Shown: positions 27,168 to 36,069 of the stretch, in pieces
How the letters are laid out: each line of letters opens with the position of its first letter
Position numbering within the stretch: position 1 is the stretch's first letter
DNA from: Planctomycetales bacterium 71-10
GTDB lineage: Bacteria; Planctomycetota; Planctomycetia; Isosphaerales; Isosphaeraceae
NCBI GenBank assembly: GCA_001898385.1
Contig: MKTT01000109.1
Span: 54,903 to 118,902, forward strand
Length of the DNA stretch: 64,000 nt
Direction: 5' to 3'
Notes under the pieces: generated by a model
What the model was told of the DNA's origin: nothing
Database searches by the model: none
What the model saw: only the letters and a program-made list of their open reading frames with translations
Program-made: the position numbers and the translations under genes

Positions 27168-27182
27168 GATACGCGGGGTATA
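27168..27182. promoter_or_regulatory. Palindrome site 3 (GATACGCGGGGTATA, inverted orientation) upstream of parA
   Basis: 14/15 match to reverse complement of the core; 45 bp from site 2. Confidence 0.6.
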
Positions 27183-27637
27183 ATCCCCGGCCCGCGGGGC
27201 CTCAGGCGTTGGGTCCGTTCGCCGCCGTCGGGCCGTCGCGGGACGATGGTGTTCGGTGTCGCAAGTCGTTTGCGGATCGTCGATTGACGCCTGGACGAAG
27301 CGGCCGGGAAGTTGGCTTTGAACGTCGAAATCGATCAAGTTTTCGAGCGTCCCCGCCGACCGTCTCTGGTGCGTGGGCCTGGAATGGACCATGGGGCGAC
27401 GATCGCGCGGCGCGGCGGCCTCGGCGCAGGCGCGGACGACCGCCGACCAAGCGCCTGTTTCGCCGCCCCCGTTTGCGATCGTCCACCGTCCCATCTCAAG
27501 CCTCCGGGTCCCGCCGTGCTCCATTTCCGAGTACGATCGCCGGGACGAGATCGGGGATTTCAGGATTCCGCGGAATCTTGAGAGAGGGCTCGAGGTCGGC
27601 CCCTGCGCTGTGCCCGCTAGGCGGCCCGACGGCCGGT

Positions 27638-27652
27638 TATACCCCGCGTATA
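27638..27652. promoter_or_regulatory. Palindrome site 4 (TATACCCCGCGTATA)
   Basis: Identical core to sites 1 and 2. Confidence 0.6.
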
Positions 27653-27794
27653 GCCCACCGGGGCGACCAATCCAATCGACGCACCGACTGTCGACTTCAT
27701 CGGATTATGACAGATGTGGTAGGGTGGACCGGTACGTCGGTTCGCGGTGGAACGCGCCCCTACCTCGGGCCCGGGGCGTGAGGAGCCTACGGCC

Positions 27795-28766
27795 ATGCGA
27801 GAGACGTTCGCACGCGGATCGTGGAGGCTCCATCGGGGGCTCACCCTGGTCGAAGTCCTGGTGATCCTGGCGATCCTGGGGGTCTTGATCGGCATACTCT
27901 TGCCCGCGAGGCGGACCGCCGGAGAGGCGGCGCGGCGGGCCCAGTGCATGAACAACCTGAAGAACATCGCCCTCGCCGTTTCGAACTACGGGATGGCCCA
28001 CGGCGTCTTGCCGCCCGCTTCCACTGTGGATGTTGATGGACGTCCGCTGCATGGCTGGCGGACGCTGACCTTGCCCCACAACGAAGAGGATGTGCTGTAT
28101 AGCACGATCGACCTCGCGAAGCCCTGGGACGATCCGGCGAATGCCCGAGCCGGCGAGGAGCGCCTCTCGGTCTTCATCTGCCCGAACGCGACGACGCCCA
28201 GGAACGCGACGACTTATCTCGCGACCCTGGAGCCGGGCGGATGCCTGATCCCAGGAAAGTCCCGACGGCTCGCCGATGTGTCCGACGGGACGGCGAATAC
28301 CTTGTTGATCATCGAGGCCGGCGACGACCGGGCGGTCCCCTGGATGGCTCCGAGGGATGCGGACGAGTCCGTCCTGACGGGCTTCGCTTCGGCGAAGCTG
28401 CACCATTCGGGAGGGGCCCACGCCGCGTTCCTGGTCCGCGAGGGGCGGGAGGTCGTCCGGGATCCCGAGGAGCCCTATCCTCGAACCGCCCTCGGGCTGG
28501 ACAGGAGCCGGGATCGCCTCTGGCTGGTCGTCGTGGACGGCAAGCAACCGCGATACAGCGAGGGGATGACCCTCCGCGAACTGGCCCGGTTCCTCGTCCA
28601 GATCGGGGTCGAGGACGCCATCCAGCTCGACGGCGGCGGCTCCGCGACGATGGTCGCGCGCGATGGGGCTGGCGATGCGATCCTCCTCAACCGACCCTGC
28701 CACACGAAGGTCCCCGGCAGGCAACGGCCGGTCGCGAACTTCCTGGGGGTGATCTTCCCGAAATGA
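27795..28766 (+). CDS. DUF1559 pseudopilin-like N-terminus fused to C-terminal half of a phosphodiester glycosidase (NAGPA) domain
   Basis: RGLTLVEVLVILAILGVLIGILLPA...MNNLKNIALAVSNYGMAHGVLPPA then YPRTALGLDRSRDRLWLVVVDGKQPRYSEGMTLRELARFL..EDAIQLDGGGSATMVARDG..LLNRP...RPVANFLGVIF. Confidence 0.85.
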   Translation: MRETFARGSWRLHRGLTLVEVLVILAILGVLIGILLPARRTAGEAARRAQCMNNLKNIALAVSNYGMAHGVLPPASTVDVDGRPLHGWRTLTLPHNEEDVLYSTIDLAKPWDDPANARAGEERLSVFICPNATTPRNATTYLATLEPGGCLIPGKSRRLADVSDGTANTLLIIEAGDDRAVPWMAPRDADESVLTGFASAKLHHSGGAHAAFLVREGREVVRDPEEPYPRTALGLDRSRDRLWLVVVDGKQPRYSEGMTLRELARFLVQIGVEDAIQLDGGGSATMVARDGAGDAILLNRPCHTKVPGRQRPVANFLGVIFPK

Positions 28767-28817
28767 CGCCCGCGCGTTCGGCCCGGGACCGTCGGGGTCG
28801 ATCAAGGGGAGGGGGCC

Positions 28818-29099
28818 GTGCGGGCCTTCATGCGCGCGACCGCCTCGTCGCAGAGGACGCGGAAGATCCGGTACGCGGGGCGAGGCGTTGCGAAGGGCAA
28901 GAGCGGGGCGAACCGAGTTTGCTATGTCCTCTACCCCGAGTTCGGGACCGTAGCTCTGGTGGCTGTCTTCGGCAAGAATGAGAAAGCCGATCTGAGCGCC
29001 GTGGATCGACGCGCCGTCGCGAAGATGGTCGATGCGTTCCGCGACGAGTTGAGGGATGTGGCGAGTCGAGGGCGCGGGAGGGGACCGAACGATGGGTAA
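28818..29099 (+). CDS. RelE/HigB-type toxin, apparently N-terminally shortened
   Basis: RKIRYAGRGVAKGKSGANRVCYVLYPEFGTVALVAVFGKNEKADLSAVDRRAV. Confidence 0.7.
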   Translation: MRAFMRATASSQRTRKIRYAGRGVAKGKSGANRVCYVLYPEFGTVALVAVFGKNEKADLSAVDRRAVAKMVDAFRDELRDVASRGRGRGPNDG

Positions 29100-29478
29100 G
29101 ATGCTTGACGGTCGGTCCCGAGGACGCGGAGGAAATCGGTCGCTCACGGCCGCAGGCTCGAAGATCGTCGCGGCCTTTGAGGAGGCGATCGAGGTCGTCC
29201 GCGCGGAGGGCGAAGGGCCCAGGCTGACGGCGCGGACCTACCCGCTGGCGTTCGCGCTCGTCGACTACGGCCCGGGGGACGTGCGGCGCGTCCGCGACCT
29301 GCTTGATATGAGCCAGGTCGTCTTCGCCCGCTTCCTGGGGGTCGGCCCGAATACCGTCCGCTCCTGGGAGCAGGGGACGCGACCCCCAAGCCCCATCGCC
29401 CGCCGATTCATGGTCGAGATCGAGGCCGATCCCGACTACTGGCGTCGACGCACGGCCTCCCCTATACGCGGCGTATAA
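29092..29478 (+). CDS. XRE-family HTH antitoxin (HigA-like)
   Basis: RDLLDMSQVVFARFLGVGPNTVRSWEQGTRPPSPIARRFM; ATG overlaps toxin stop by 8 nt. Confidence 0.82.
   Translation: MGKMLDGRSRGRGGNRSLTAAGSKIVAAFEEAIEVVRAEGEGPRLTARTYPLAFALVDYGPGDVRRVRDLLDMSQVVFARFLGVGPNTVRSWEQGTRPPSPIARRFMVEIEADPDYWRRRTASPIRGV
29463..29477. promoter_or_regulatory. Palindrome site 5 (TATACGC-G-GCGTATA), perfect 7-1-7 palindrome overlapping the antitoxin stop codon
   Basis: One mismatch to reverse complement of the core. Confidence 0.55.
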
Positions 29479-29484
29479 CCCCCG

Positions 29485-31182
29485 TCAGGGGACGTTGCGG
29501 CCGAGCTTCAGCAGCAGGCGTTCGACGCGATAGACGACCTCGACGTCCTTGTCGCGGAGGGCTTCCTCCAGCGCGGGGACGGCGGCGGGGCCGAGGGATT
29601 GGAGGCGGGATTCGGCCTCCTCGCGGGCCTTCCACGAGTCGTCGCCGAGCTGCCGCACCAGGGCCTTCGCGCGGTCTTGCAGGCGCGGGTCGACGCCGCG
29701 GACGACGACCAGGGCGACGCGCGTGAACTTCTTCGGCGTCGGGAAGACGTCGAGCGGGACGGCCTCGTCGATCGCCTCGCGCGAGAGATGGGCGACGACG
29801 ATCAGTTCGCCAGGCTCGAACAGGTCCTTCGCGTAGGCGTCGAGGATCGTCGCGACGACGTCCTTGCGGACGCCCCGTCCTTCGAGCCGGCGGGCGAGGG
29901 CGTCGCGGGTGAACTCGCGGTAGGATGGGTCGGCCGCCTTCAGGGGCTGCGACATGCCGACCTTCACCGGCGGGCCCTCGATCGGCCCCCCCTTCTTCTC
30001 CGAGGCGGCGGCCAGGCGGGCGGCGGTGGTGATGTAGAGCCGGCCCTCGTCGGTGACGCGGTAGCTCAGGTTCACGGGGCCGAGGAGGTCGGCCAGGGCG
30101 TCGCGCGCGGGGACCTCGGCCGCCTTCAGGCTCGTCGGCTTGGCGAGGTCCACCTTCTCCTTCGCCAGCGTCTTGTCGTCGAACTCCAGCCGCAGCCGCG
30201 CCTGCGAGGCGGCCATCCCCAGGAGGTCGCGCCGGGGGGCCGACTCGACGGCCGCCGTGACGCGACGGTTCAGGAACTGGTCGACGCGAGCCTTCATGTC
30301 GGCGTCCCCCTCGGCGGGGAGCGGGGGGGGCTCGTCGTCGGCCTTCTTCTCCTCGGGCTTCTCGGCGTCGGCGAAGACGGCGTCGGCCTGCTTCGCCGGA
30401 TCCGGCTTCGCGGCTTCGGCCTTCTTGGCCTCGGCCTCCTTCTTCGCGGCCTCGGACTTCTCGGCGTCCGCGTCGGCGGCGGCGGACGGCAGCTCGTCGA
30501 GCCAGCCGACGCGCAGGCCGGCGTCGGCCGGGGCGACGACGGCGACGTCGATGAGGCGACGGTTCGTCATATTCTGGATCGTATATTCGTCCGGGCCGCC
30601 GCGGACGCGCACCGGGGAGGGGAGGGCGGGCTCGGCGTCGTAGGCGAGGAAGCGTTCGAAGCGGGTCTCGTTCTTGAGGTAGAGCGCCCCGGGCGCGGCG
30701 CGGAGCTTGCCGAGCAGGCCGCCGTCGTCGGGGAGGTAGCTGGGGGGGATGTCGGCGGGGGGCTCCGCCAGCAGGTCGGAGCCGAACCAGCGGACGCGGC
30801 CGGCGTGCTCCTTGCCGGCCGGCCAGTGGGCGAGGAAGCTCCCGGACTTGATCTTGAGGTCGACGTCGACGTCGCGGCAGGGGTCGCCGAAGAACTGGAC
30901 GAACGAGATCGGGGCGATCGGGAAGAGGCCGTCGGCCTCCTTCCCCTCGCGCCGCGGGCGGCTCGTGCCGACGACGCCCGGCATCGCGTTGCGGTAGACC
31001 TTGGCCGTGTTGAGCGTGGTCTGCGCGGGGTCGGCGACCCAGACCGAGACGTCGCTCACCTCGACCGGGATCTGCGCCGCCTCGTCGCGGGGCCGCGCCG
31101 GCGGCTCTTCGGCGACGGCCGCGGCCAGGACGAGCGCGAGGGCGACGAACGTCCCCAGGGGGCGGATCGGGCGGCGGGTCAT
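29485..31182 (-). CDS. Secreted hypothetical protein with C-terminal HEAT-like repeats
   Basis: Signal peptide; DRAKALVRQLGDDSWKAREEAESRLQSLGPAAVPALEEALRDKDVEVVYRVERLLLKLG. Confidence 0.75.
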   Translation of the reverse strand: MTRRPIRPLGTFVALALVLAAAVAEEPPARPRDEAAQIPVEVSDVSVWVADPAQTTLNTAKVYRNAMPGVVGTSRPRREGKEADGLFPIAPISFVQFFGDPCRDVDVDLKIKSGSFLAHWPAGKEHAGRVRWFGSDLLAEPPADIPPSYLPDDGGLLGKLRAAPGALYLKNETRFERFLAYDAEPALPSPVRVRGGPDEYTIQNMTNRRLIDVAVVAPADAGLRVGWLDELPSAAADADAEKSEAAKKEAEAKKAEAAKPDPAKQADAVFADAEKPEEKKADDEPPPLPAEGDADMKARVDQFLNRRVTAAVESAPRRDLLGMAASQARLRLEFDDKTLAKEKVDLAKPTSLKAAEVPARDALADLLGPVNLSYRVTDEGRLYITTAARLAAASEKKGGPIEGPPVKVGMSQPLKAADPSYREFTRDALARRLEGRGVRKDVVATILDAYAKDLFEPGELIVVAHLSREAIDEAVPLDVFPTPKKFTRVALVVVRGVDPRLQDRAKALVRQLGDDSWKAREEAESRLQSLGPAAVPALEEALRDKDVEVVYRVERLLLKLGRNVP

Positions 31183-33890
31183 CGCGGGGGCTCCGGGGCG
31201 TTCGCGGCCGTGGCGGGGGCGTCGGCGCGGAAGAGGCGGGCGTCGGCGAAGATCACGCGATCGCCGGCGTCCTGCCCCGCGCCGAAGTCGACGACGATTT
31301 TGAGCTGCGAGGCCCCCGCGACCTTCAGCTTGAGCGGGACCGGCGGGGCGTCGCCGCGGAGGTCCGGGTTCGCGTAAAGCTCACGGTCGTCGGCGAGGAC
31401 GCGGCAGTCGACGCGGCCCCGGCCCCGGGCCTCGTCGTCGAAGCCGACGAGGGCTTCGAAGGTCTCGTACCGGCCTTCGAGGTCGTAGGTCAGGACGCAT
31501 CGCGCGTGGACGGCGACCCCGCGCTCGTAGAGGCGGCCGTCCATCTTGAGCTTGCCGCCGGCGAGGTTGACGTCGCGACGCCAGGGGGCGCGGCGGCCGA
31601 AGAACGCGGTCTCCTCCACCTGGCTCGGCTCCAGGTCGGACAGGTACGTCATCTTGCCGCCGCGGAAGCGGACCTGCTGGACCTCGGCGGCGGGGATCTT
31701 CAGCTCCTGGCCCCAGGGCGCCTCCACCTTCCACGAGGCCCCCTCGATCGCCTTCCAGCGGCCGGGGACCGAGACGTCGCCGGCCAGGAGGAACGTCGAC
31801 TGGAGATCGGCCGCCGAAGCGGCGGGGCGGGCGGCCAGGACGATCCCCTCGACCTGGCCGACCGGCAGCGACCGGGACTTGCCCTGATAGGTGAACTTGA
31901 GCCGGCCGGCCTCCACGCCTTCCAGCACGCCGGCGATCGGCACGACCTCGCCGTTCTTCGCGCGGGCGAGGAGTAGGTCTTCGGTCCCGCGGGCCTTCAG
32001 CCGGCGGCCGAACGAATCGGGCGATTCCTTGCGGTCCGCCAGGACGACGTGGACGCCGGCGATCCGCGCGAGCGGGACGGCGAGCGTCTCCTTCCAGGGG
32101 GTCGCGAGCTTGAGGACGTCGCCGGCCACGCCTTCGAGCTTGCCGAACAGCTTCGCGTCGCCGTCGAGGAAGACCCAGGCGTCGGGGGCGTCGGCGGGGG
32201 CCTTGTCGTCGAACGCGAGCTTGGCGTCGGAGTGGCCGTCGGCCTGGAAGTTGGTCGCCGCGGCCTGGCCGTCCTCATAGTTCACGTTCACCGTGAATTG
32301 CTTCTGGTGGCAGTCGGCGGGGGGCGGTTCGAGGAACACGTCGGCCGTGGGGTCGGTCCCCGCGCGGCGGAGGACCAGCGGCCAGCCGCCGGCGCCGTCG
32401 AGCTGCCACGACGTCTGGCCTTTGTCGGTCTGGCAATTGATCTGGATCTGCTGGATCTTCGCCGGGCGGAGGCCGGAGAGGGAGAGCTGGATGTCGCGGA
32501 TGCCGTTCTTCTTCGCCTCGATCTTCGGCGGCGGCTTGACGGCGACCGTCCCCGGCGGCGGCGCGGCGACCTCGTCGGGTTGGTCCTTCTTCGCTGGCTC
32601 GTCCTTCTTCGCGGGCTCGGCCGCCTGGCCCGGGGCGGGGGCCCCCTGCGTGACGTCGACGTTCGGCTGGCCGACGAACCGGGCCGCGAACGCGGCCTCG
32701 CGCTCGAAGCGCACCCCCTCGACCTCGGCGAGCGGGATGACGGCCTTCGGCTTCGGCGGCTGGGGCGCGGCGGCCGGGGCGAAGACGTCGGCGGGCAGGG
32801 CGCCGGAAACCGGGGGCGTCGGCGGGGCCTGCGAGGGGGGCGCATTCGGTGCGACCTGGGCCGGGGCCGCGGCGACGACGACGCCCGCCGGGGGGGCCGG
32901 CGCGGGGGCCGTCATGATCGCGAGGCCGGCGGGGGGCGCGGCGACGACGACCGACGGCGCGGCGACCGCGACCGCGACGCCCGGCGGGGCGGCCCCCGGC
33001 GCGGGCGCGGGCGAGGCGGAAGGCGGGCCGCCGATCACGAGCTTGTCGCCGTCGATGGCGGTCGGCTCGCCGTAGATGACGCGGTCGAACACGGTGCGGA
33101 CGGACGTCCCCAGGCCGGTGATCCGGTCGGCCCGGATGGACAGCCTCTTGAAGACGACGTCCACGGGGCCCGCGCCGCTGCGGTTCGCGGCGAACAGCTT
33201 CACCGCCGCGACGTCCTGCGGCTGGAGCGTCGCCTGGCCGAGGTATCGGGGCTCGTCGGACTTCGCGTCCGTGACGAGGAAGCGGAGGATCTGGCCCTCG
33301 CGTTTCAACTCCAGGCGGAAGGTATCGCCGGCGGCGGGGAACATCTTGCGAGGGGGCGGGCCGGGCTTGGCCGCGTTCGGCATCCCGCCTCCCATCATCA
33401 CCATGCCCATGCCGTTCACGAACATCATGCCCTGTTGCATCATCATCGCTTGCGGCATCCCGCCGCCGCCGGCCTTCTCCAGCGTGCGATAGACGGCCGA
33501 GCCGTCGGGCTCGACCTCGCGGAGGAAGGTGGCGTCGGGCTGGTCGATCGACTGGAAGGCGAGGGCCAGGCCGACGGCCACCCCGTCCGCGGCGCCGGGC
33601 TTGGGCATCGCCTTCACGACCATGTCGGCCGAGACGGTGAAGTCGCCGCCGAAGCGGAGCTGCTGCGGCGGCTTCCAGCCGGTCTCGTCGGCGCCGGCCG
33701 CGATCGCCACGCGGAGGCCGTCGTCCTCGCGCTTCAGGGCCTTCTTGTCGCCGAAGCCCTCGGCGTCCAGCGCGGCCTGGTCGAGCGCCTTCGCGTCGAG
33801 CGCGCGGACGTAGTCGCCGGTCCCGGGGCCGGCGGCGACGAGGCAGCAGAGCAGGGGGGCGAGCCAGGTGAGTCCGCGGGGGGCGTGCAT
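31179..33890 (-). CDS. Secreted protein with C-terminal NPCBM-like carbohydrate-binding domain
   Basis: KMDGRLYERGVAVHARCVLTYDLEGRYETFEALVGFDDEARGRGRVDCRVLADD; ATGA overlap with downstream gene. Confidence 0.78.
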   Translation of the reverse strand: MHAPRGLTWLAPLLCCLVAAGPGTGDYVRALDAKALDQAALDAEGFGDKKALKREDDGLRVAIAAGADETGWKPPQQLRFGGDFTVSADMVVKAMPKPGAADGVAVGLALAFQSIDQPDATFLREVEPDGSAVYRTLEKAGGGGMPQAMMMQQGMMFVNGMGMVMMGGGMPNAAKPGPPPRKMFPAAGDTFRLELKREGQILRFLVTDAKSDEPRYLGQATLQPQDVAAVKLFAANRSGAGPVDVVFKRLSIRADRITGLGTSVRTVFDRVIYGEPTAIDGDKLVIGGPPSASPAPAPGAAPPGVAVAVAAPSVVVAAPPAGLAIMTAPAPAPPAGVVVAAAPAQVAPNAPPSQAPPTPPVSGALPADVFAPAAAPQPPKPKAVIPLAEVEGVRFEREAAFAARFVGQPNVDVTQGAPAPGQAAEPAKKDEPAKKDQPDEVAAPPPGTVAVKPPPKIEAKKNGIRDIQLSLSGLRPAKIQQIQINCQTDKGQTSWQLDGAGGWPLVLRRAGTDPTADVFLEPPPADCHQKQFTVNVNYEDGQAAATNFQADGHSDAKLAFDDKAPADAPDAWVFLDGDAKLFGKLEGVAGDVLKLATPWKETLAVPLARIAGVHVVLADRKESPDSFGRRLKARGTEDLLLARAKNGEVVPIAGVLEGVEAGRLKFTYQGKSRSLPVGQVEGIVLAARPAASAADLQSTFLLAGDVSVPGRWKAIEGASWKVEAPWGQELKIPAAEVQQVRFRGGKMTYLSDLEPSQVEETAFFGRRAPWRRDVNLAGGKLKMDGRLYERGVAVHARCVLTYDLEGRYETFEALVGFDDEARGRGRVDCRVLADDRELYANPDLRGDAPPVPLKLKVAGASQLKIVVDFGAGQDAGDRVIFADARLFRADAPATAANAPEPPR

Positions 33891-33923
33891 GGGCTTCGGG
33901 CCTCGTCGCGACGGTCGGTCGAA

Positions 33924-34445
33924 TCAGGGGGCCTCGGCGGCCGGGGCCTCGGCGGGCTTGCCGGACGCGGCGGATTGCTCCTCCGCCAGCCGGCGATAGT
34001 AGCGCTCCAGGACGGTGCGGTACTCGGGCGGGAAGCCCTCGGACATCGATTGCAGGATCCGGTCGCGCTCGCGGGGAGTGAGCTTGGCCCACTCCTTCTC
34101 GCTCGCGCCCGGATCGACGAGGTCGCCGACGCCGCCGGTCCCGCCGTGGATGTTGGAGTCGGCGGCGGGCTTCTTCGGGCGGTTGGAGGCGATGCCGTTC
34201 TTGCAGCCCTGGCATTCCTTCTCCAGCGCGGCGATCAGCGCGTCGAGGTCGCGCAGGACGGCCTTCTGGGGCTTCTGGGTGCGCTCGCCGGTGTGCGAGG
34301 TCGAGAGCGACTTCATCACGCCGTTCATCTTGATCGCGATGGCGGACATGGTGGGCGGCGTCGCGGACTTCTCCGGGATCGGCGCGGCGTGGGCGGCGGC
34401 CCCGGTCGCCAGGGCGACGGCGAGTATGCGTAAGAACTTCCGCAT
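33924..34445 (-). CDS. Secreted hypothetical protein
   Basis: Signal peptide MRKFLRILAVALATGAAAHA; LTPRERDRILQSMSEGFPPEYRTVLERYYRRLAEE. Confidence 0.7.
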   Translation of the reverse strand: MRKFLRILAVALATGAAAHAAPIPEKSATPPTMSAIAIKMNGVMKSLSTSHTGERTQKPQKAVLRDLDALIAALEKECQGCKNGIASNRPKKPAADSNIHGGTGGVGDLVDPGASEKEWAKLTPRERDRILQSMSEGFPPEYRTVLERYYRRLAEEQSAASGKPAEAPAAEAP

Positions 34446-34482
34446 GACAAATTCCTTTCGATGGGAGCCGATCGGAGCCCGG

Positions 34483-36069
34483 TCACGGCCCTGATTCGGA
34501 AGGGGCCTCGTAGCGTTCGACGAGCCGGGACAGGGCGGCCCGGATCTCGTCCTGGGATAGGGACAGGCCCGCGATGTCGCGGCGCAGGGCGGGGGAGAGG
34601 ACGGCCTCGTCGGGGCGGCCCTGGTCGACCTTCACGGTGTCGTCGTTCAGGCGCGACTGGAGGAGGCGGATCATCTTCAACTCGGCGATCAGGCGGTTCA
34701 GCTCCTTCTCGCGCTCGCGCAGATCCTTGGGGAGCGGCGTGCCGGGCTTGGGGGGCGAGGAGGGGGGGAGCCGGCGCATGGCCTCGGCGAGGGCCATCAG
34801 GTCCTCCTCGATCCGCTTCTCCAGGGTCACCGTGGGCTCGGTCGGGTCGCCGGCCTTGAGCAGCTCGGCGGCGCGGGTCATCTCGCGGCCGATGACGCGG
34901 AGGGAGGTCGGCAGGGCGACGCCGAACTCGGTCTCCTCGGTCAGCGCGCGGAGCTGATCGATACGATCGGCCAGCTCGGCCTCCCTGGGGGCCATGCCGG
35001 TGACGATCAGGGTGGCGGCGCGCGACTTCTGGGCGACGCGCGGGGCCTGGGCCTCGGTGGTCTCGCGGATGGTGACCTGGATCTCGTGCATCTCGTGCAG
35101 CTCGGCGAGGATCCGCGCCTGGAGTTCGGTGCGAAGCTCCACGAGCAGGGCCTCGGCCGCCTTGTTCAGGTCGTCGCGGCCCTTGGTGAGGTGCTTCAGG
35201 GCCTCGTCCTGCTTGACGGCCGCGGGGTCCGCGGCCTCCTTGTTGAGCTGGCCCTCGGCCTCGCCCATCGCCCCGGAGGCGCGGATGAGGTCCTTCTGGA
35301 GCGCGACGCCCTGGCCGCCCAGTCGCGCCGAGGCCGAGGCCAGCATGTCGGCCGCCTCGCGGTTGCGCGCCTGGTCCTTCTCAAACTTCTCGAACTCGGC
35401 CTTCGGGGGCTTGGCCTCGGTCGCCTCTTTCGCGGACCTGGACCACGCGAGTTCCCGCTTCTCCTCGTGGACGATGCGGTCCAGGTGCTCCAGCGTCTCG
35501 CGGATCTGGCGGAGGCGGGCCAGCTTCATCTGGAAGTCGAGGTCCTCGGCGAGGAGCAGGCGGCGGAGGTGTTCGAGCTTCGCGAGCATCTCGCGGACCT
35601 CGGTCTCGGCGCGGGCGAGCTGGGCCTCTTTCAGGAGCTTCTGGGAGTCCTTCATCTGCTGGAGGATCAGCTCCTCGCGCGAGAACTTCAGCGCGAGCTT
35701 CAGGCGCGAGGCGTTCTCGGGCTCCAGGCTGCGGAGGGCCTCGGAGAGGCGGAACATCCGCTCCTCCAGCTCGTTCATCTGGGCCGCGACGTTCTCCTGC
35801 GTGAACTCGATCGTCTCGCGGTCGGTGACGTTCGGGTCGGCCCCGGCGTCCTTCTTCGGCGTCGGCGCGGCGTCCTTGGGATCCGCCTTCGCCTCGTCCT
35901 TCTTCTCGGGCTCCGGGGCCTTGTCGTCCTTCTTCTCGGCGTCGGCCTTGGCGGCCGGCTCGTCGTCGAAGACGTCGGCGGCGTCCTGCGCGCGGGCGAC
36001 GGACGGGGCGGCCCAGAGGAGCGCCAGGGCGAGGAGGACGAGCGGTCGTCGCCGGTCACGGCTTGTCAT
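34483..36069 (-). CDS. Secreted coiled-coil hypothetical protein
   Basis: Signal peptide, long heptad-rich E/K/A segments; overlaps upstream gene end. Confidence 0.7.
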   Translation of the reverse strand: MTSRDRRRPLVLLALALLWAAPSVARAQDAADVFDDEPAAKADAEKKDDKAPEPEKKDEAKADPKDAAPTPKKDAGADPNVTDRETIEFTQENVAAQMNELEERMFRLSEALRSLEPENASRLKLALKFSREELILQQMKDSQKLLKEAQLARAETEVREMLAKLEHLRRLLLAEDLDFQMKLARLRQIRETLEHLDRIVHEEKRELAWSRSAKEATEAKPPKAEFEKFEKDQARNREAADMLASASARLGGQGVALQKDLIRASGAMGEAEGQLNKEAADPAAVKQDEALKHLTKGRDDLNKAAEALLVELRTELQARILAELHEMHEIQVTIRETTEAQAPRVAQKSRAATLIVTGMAPREAELADRIDQLRALTEETEFGVALPTSLRVIGREMTRAAELLKAGDPTEPTVTLEKRIEEDLMALAEAMRRLPPSSPPKPGTPLPKDLREREKELNRLIAELKMIRLLQSRLNDDTVKVDQGRPDEAVLSPALRRDIAGLSLSQDEIRAALSRLVERYEAPSESGP

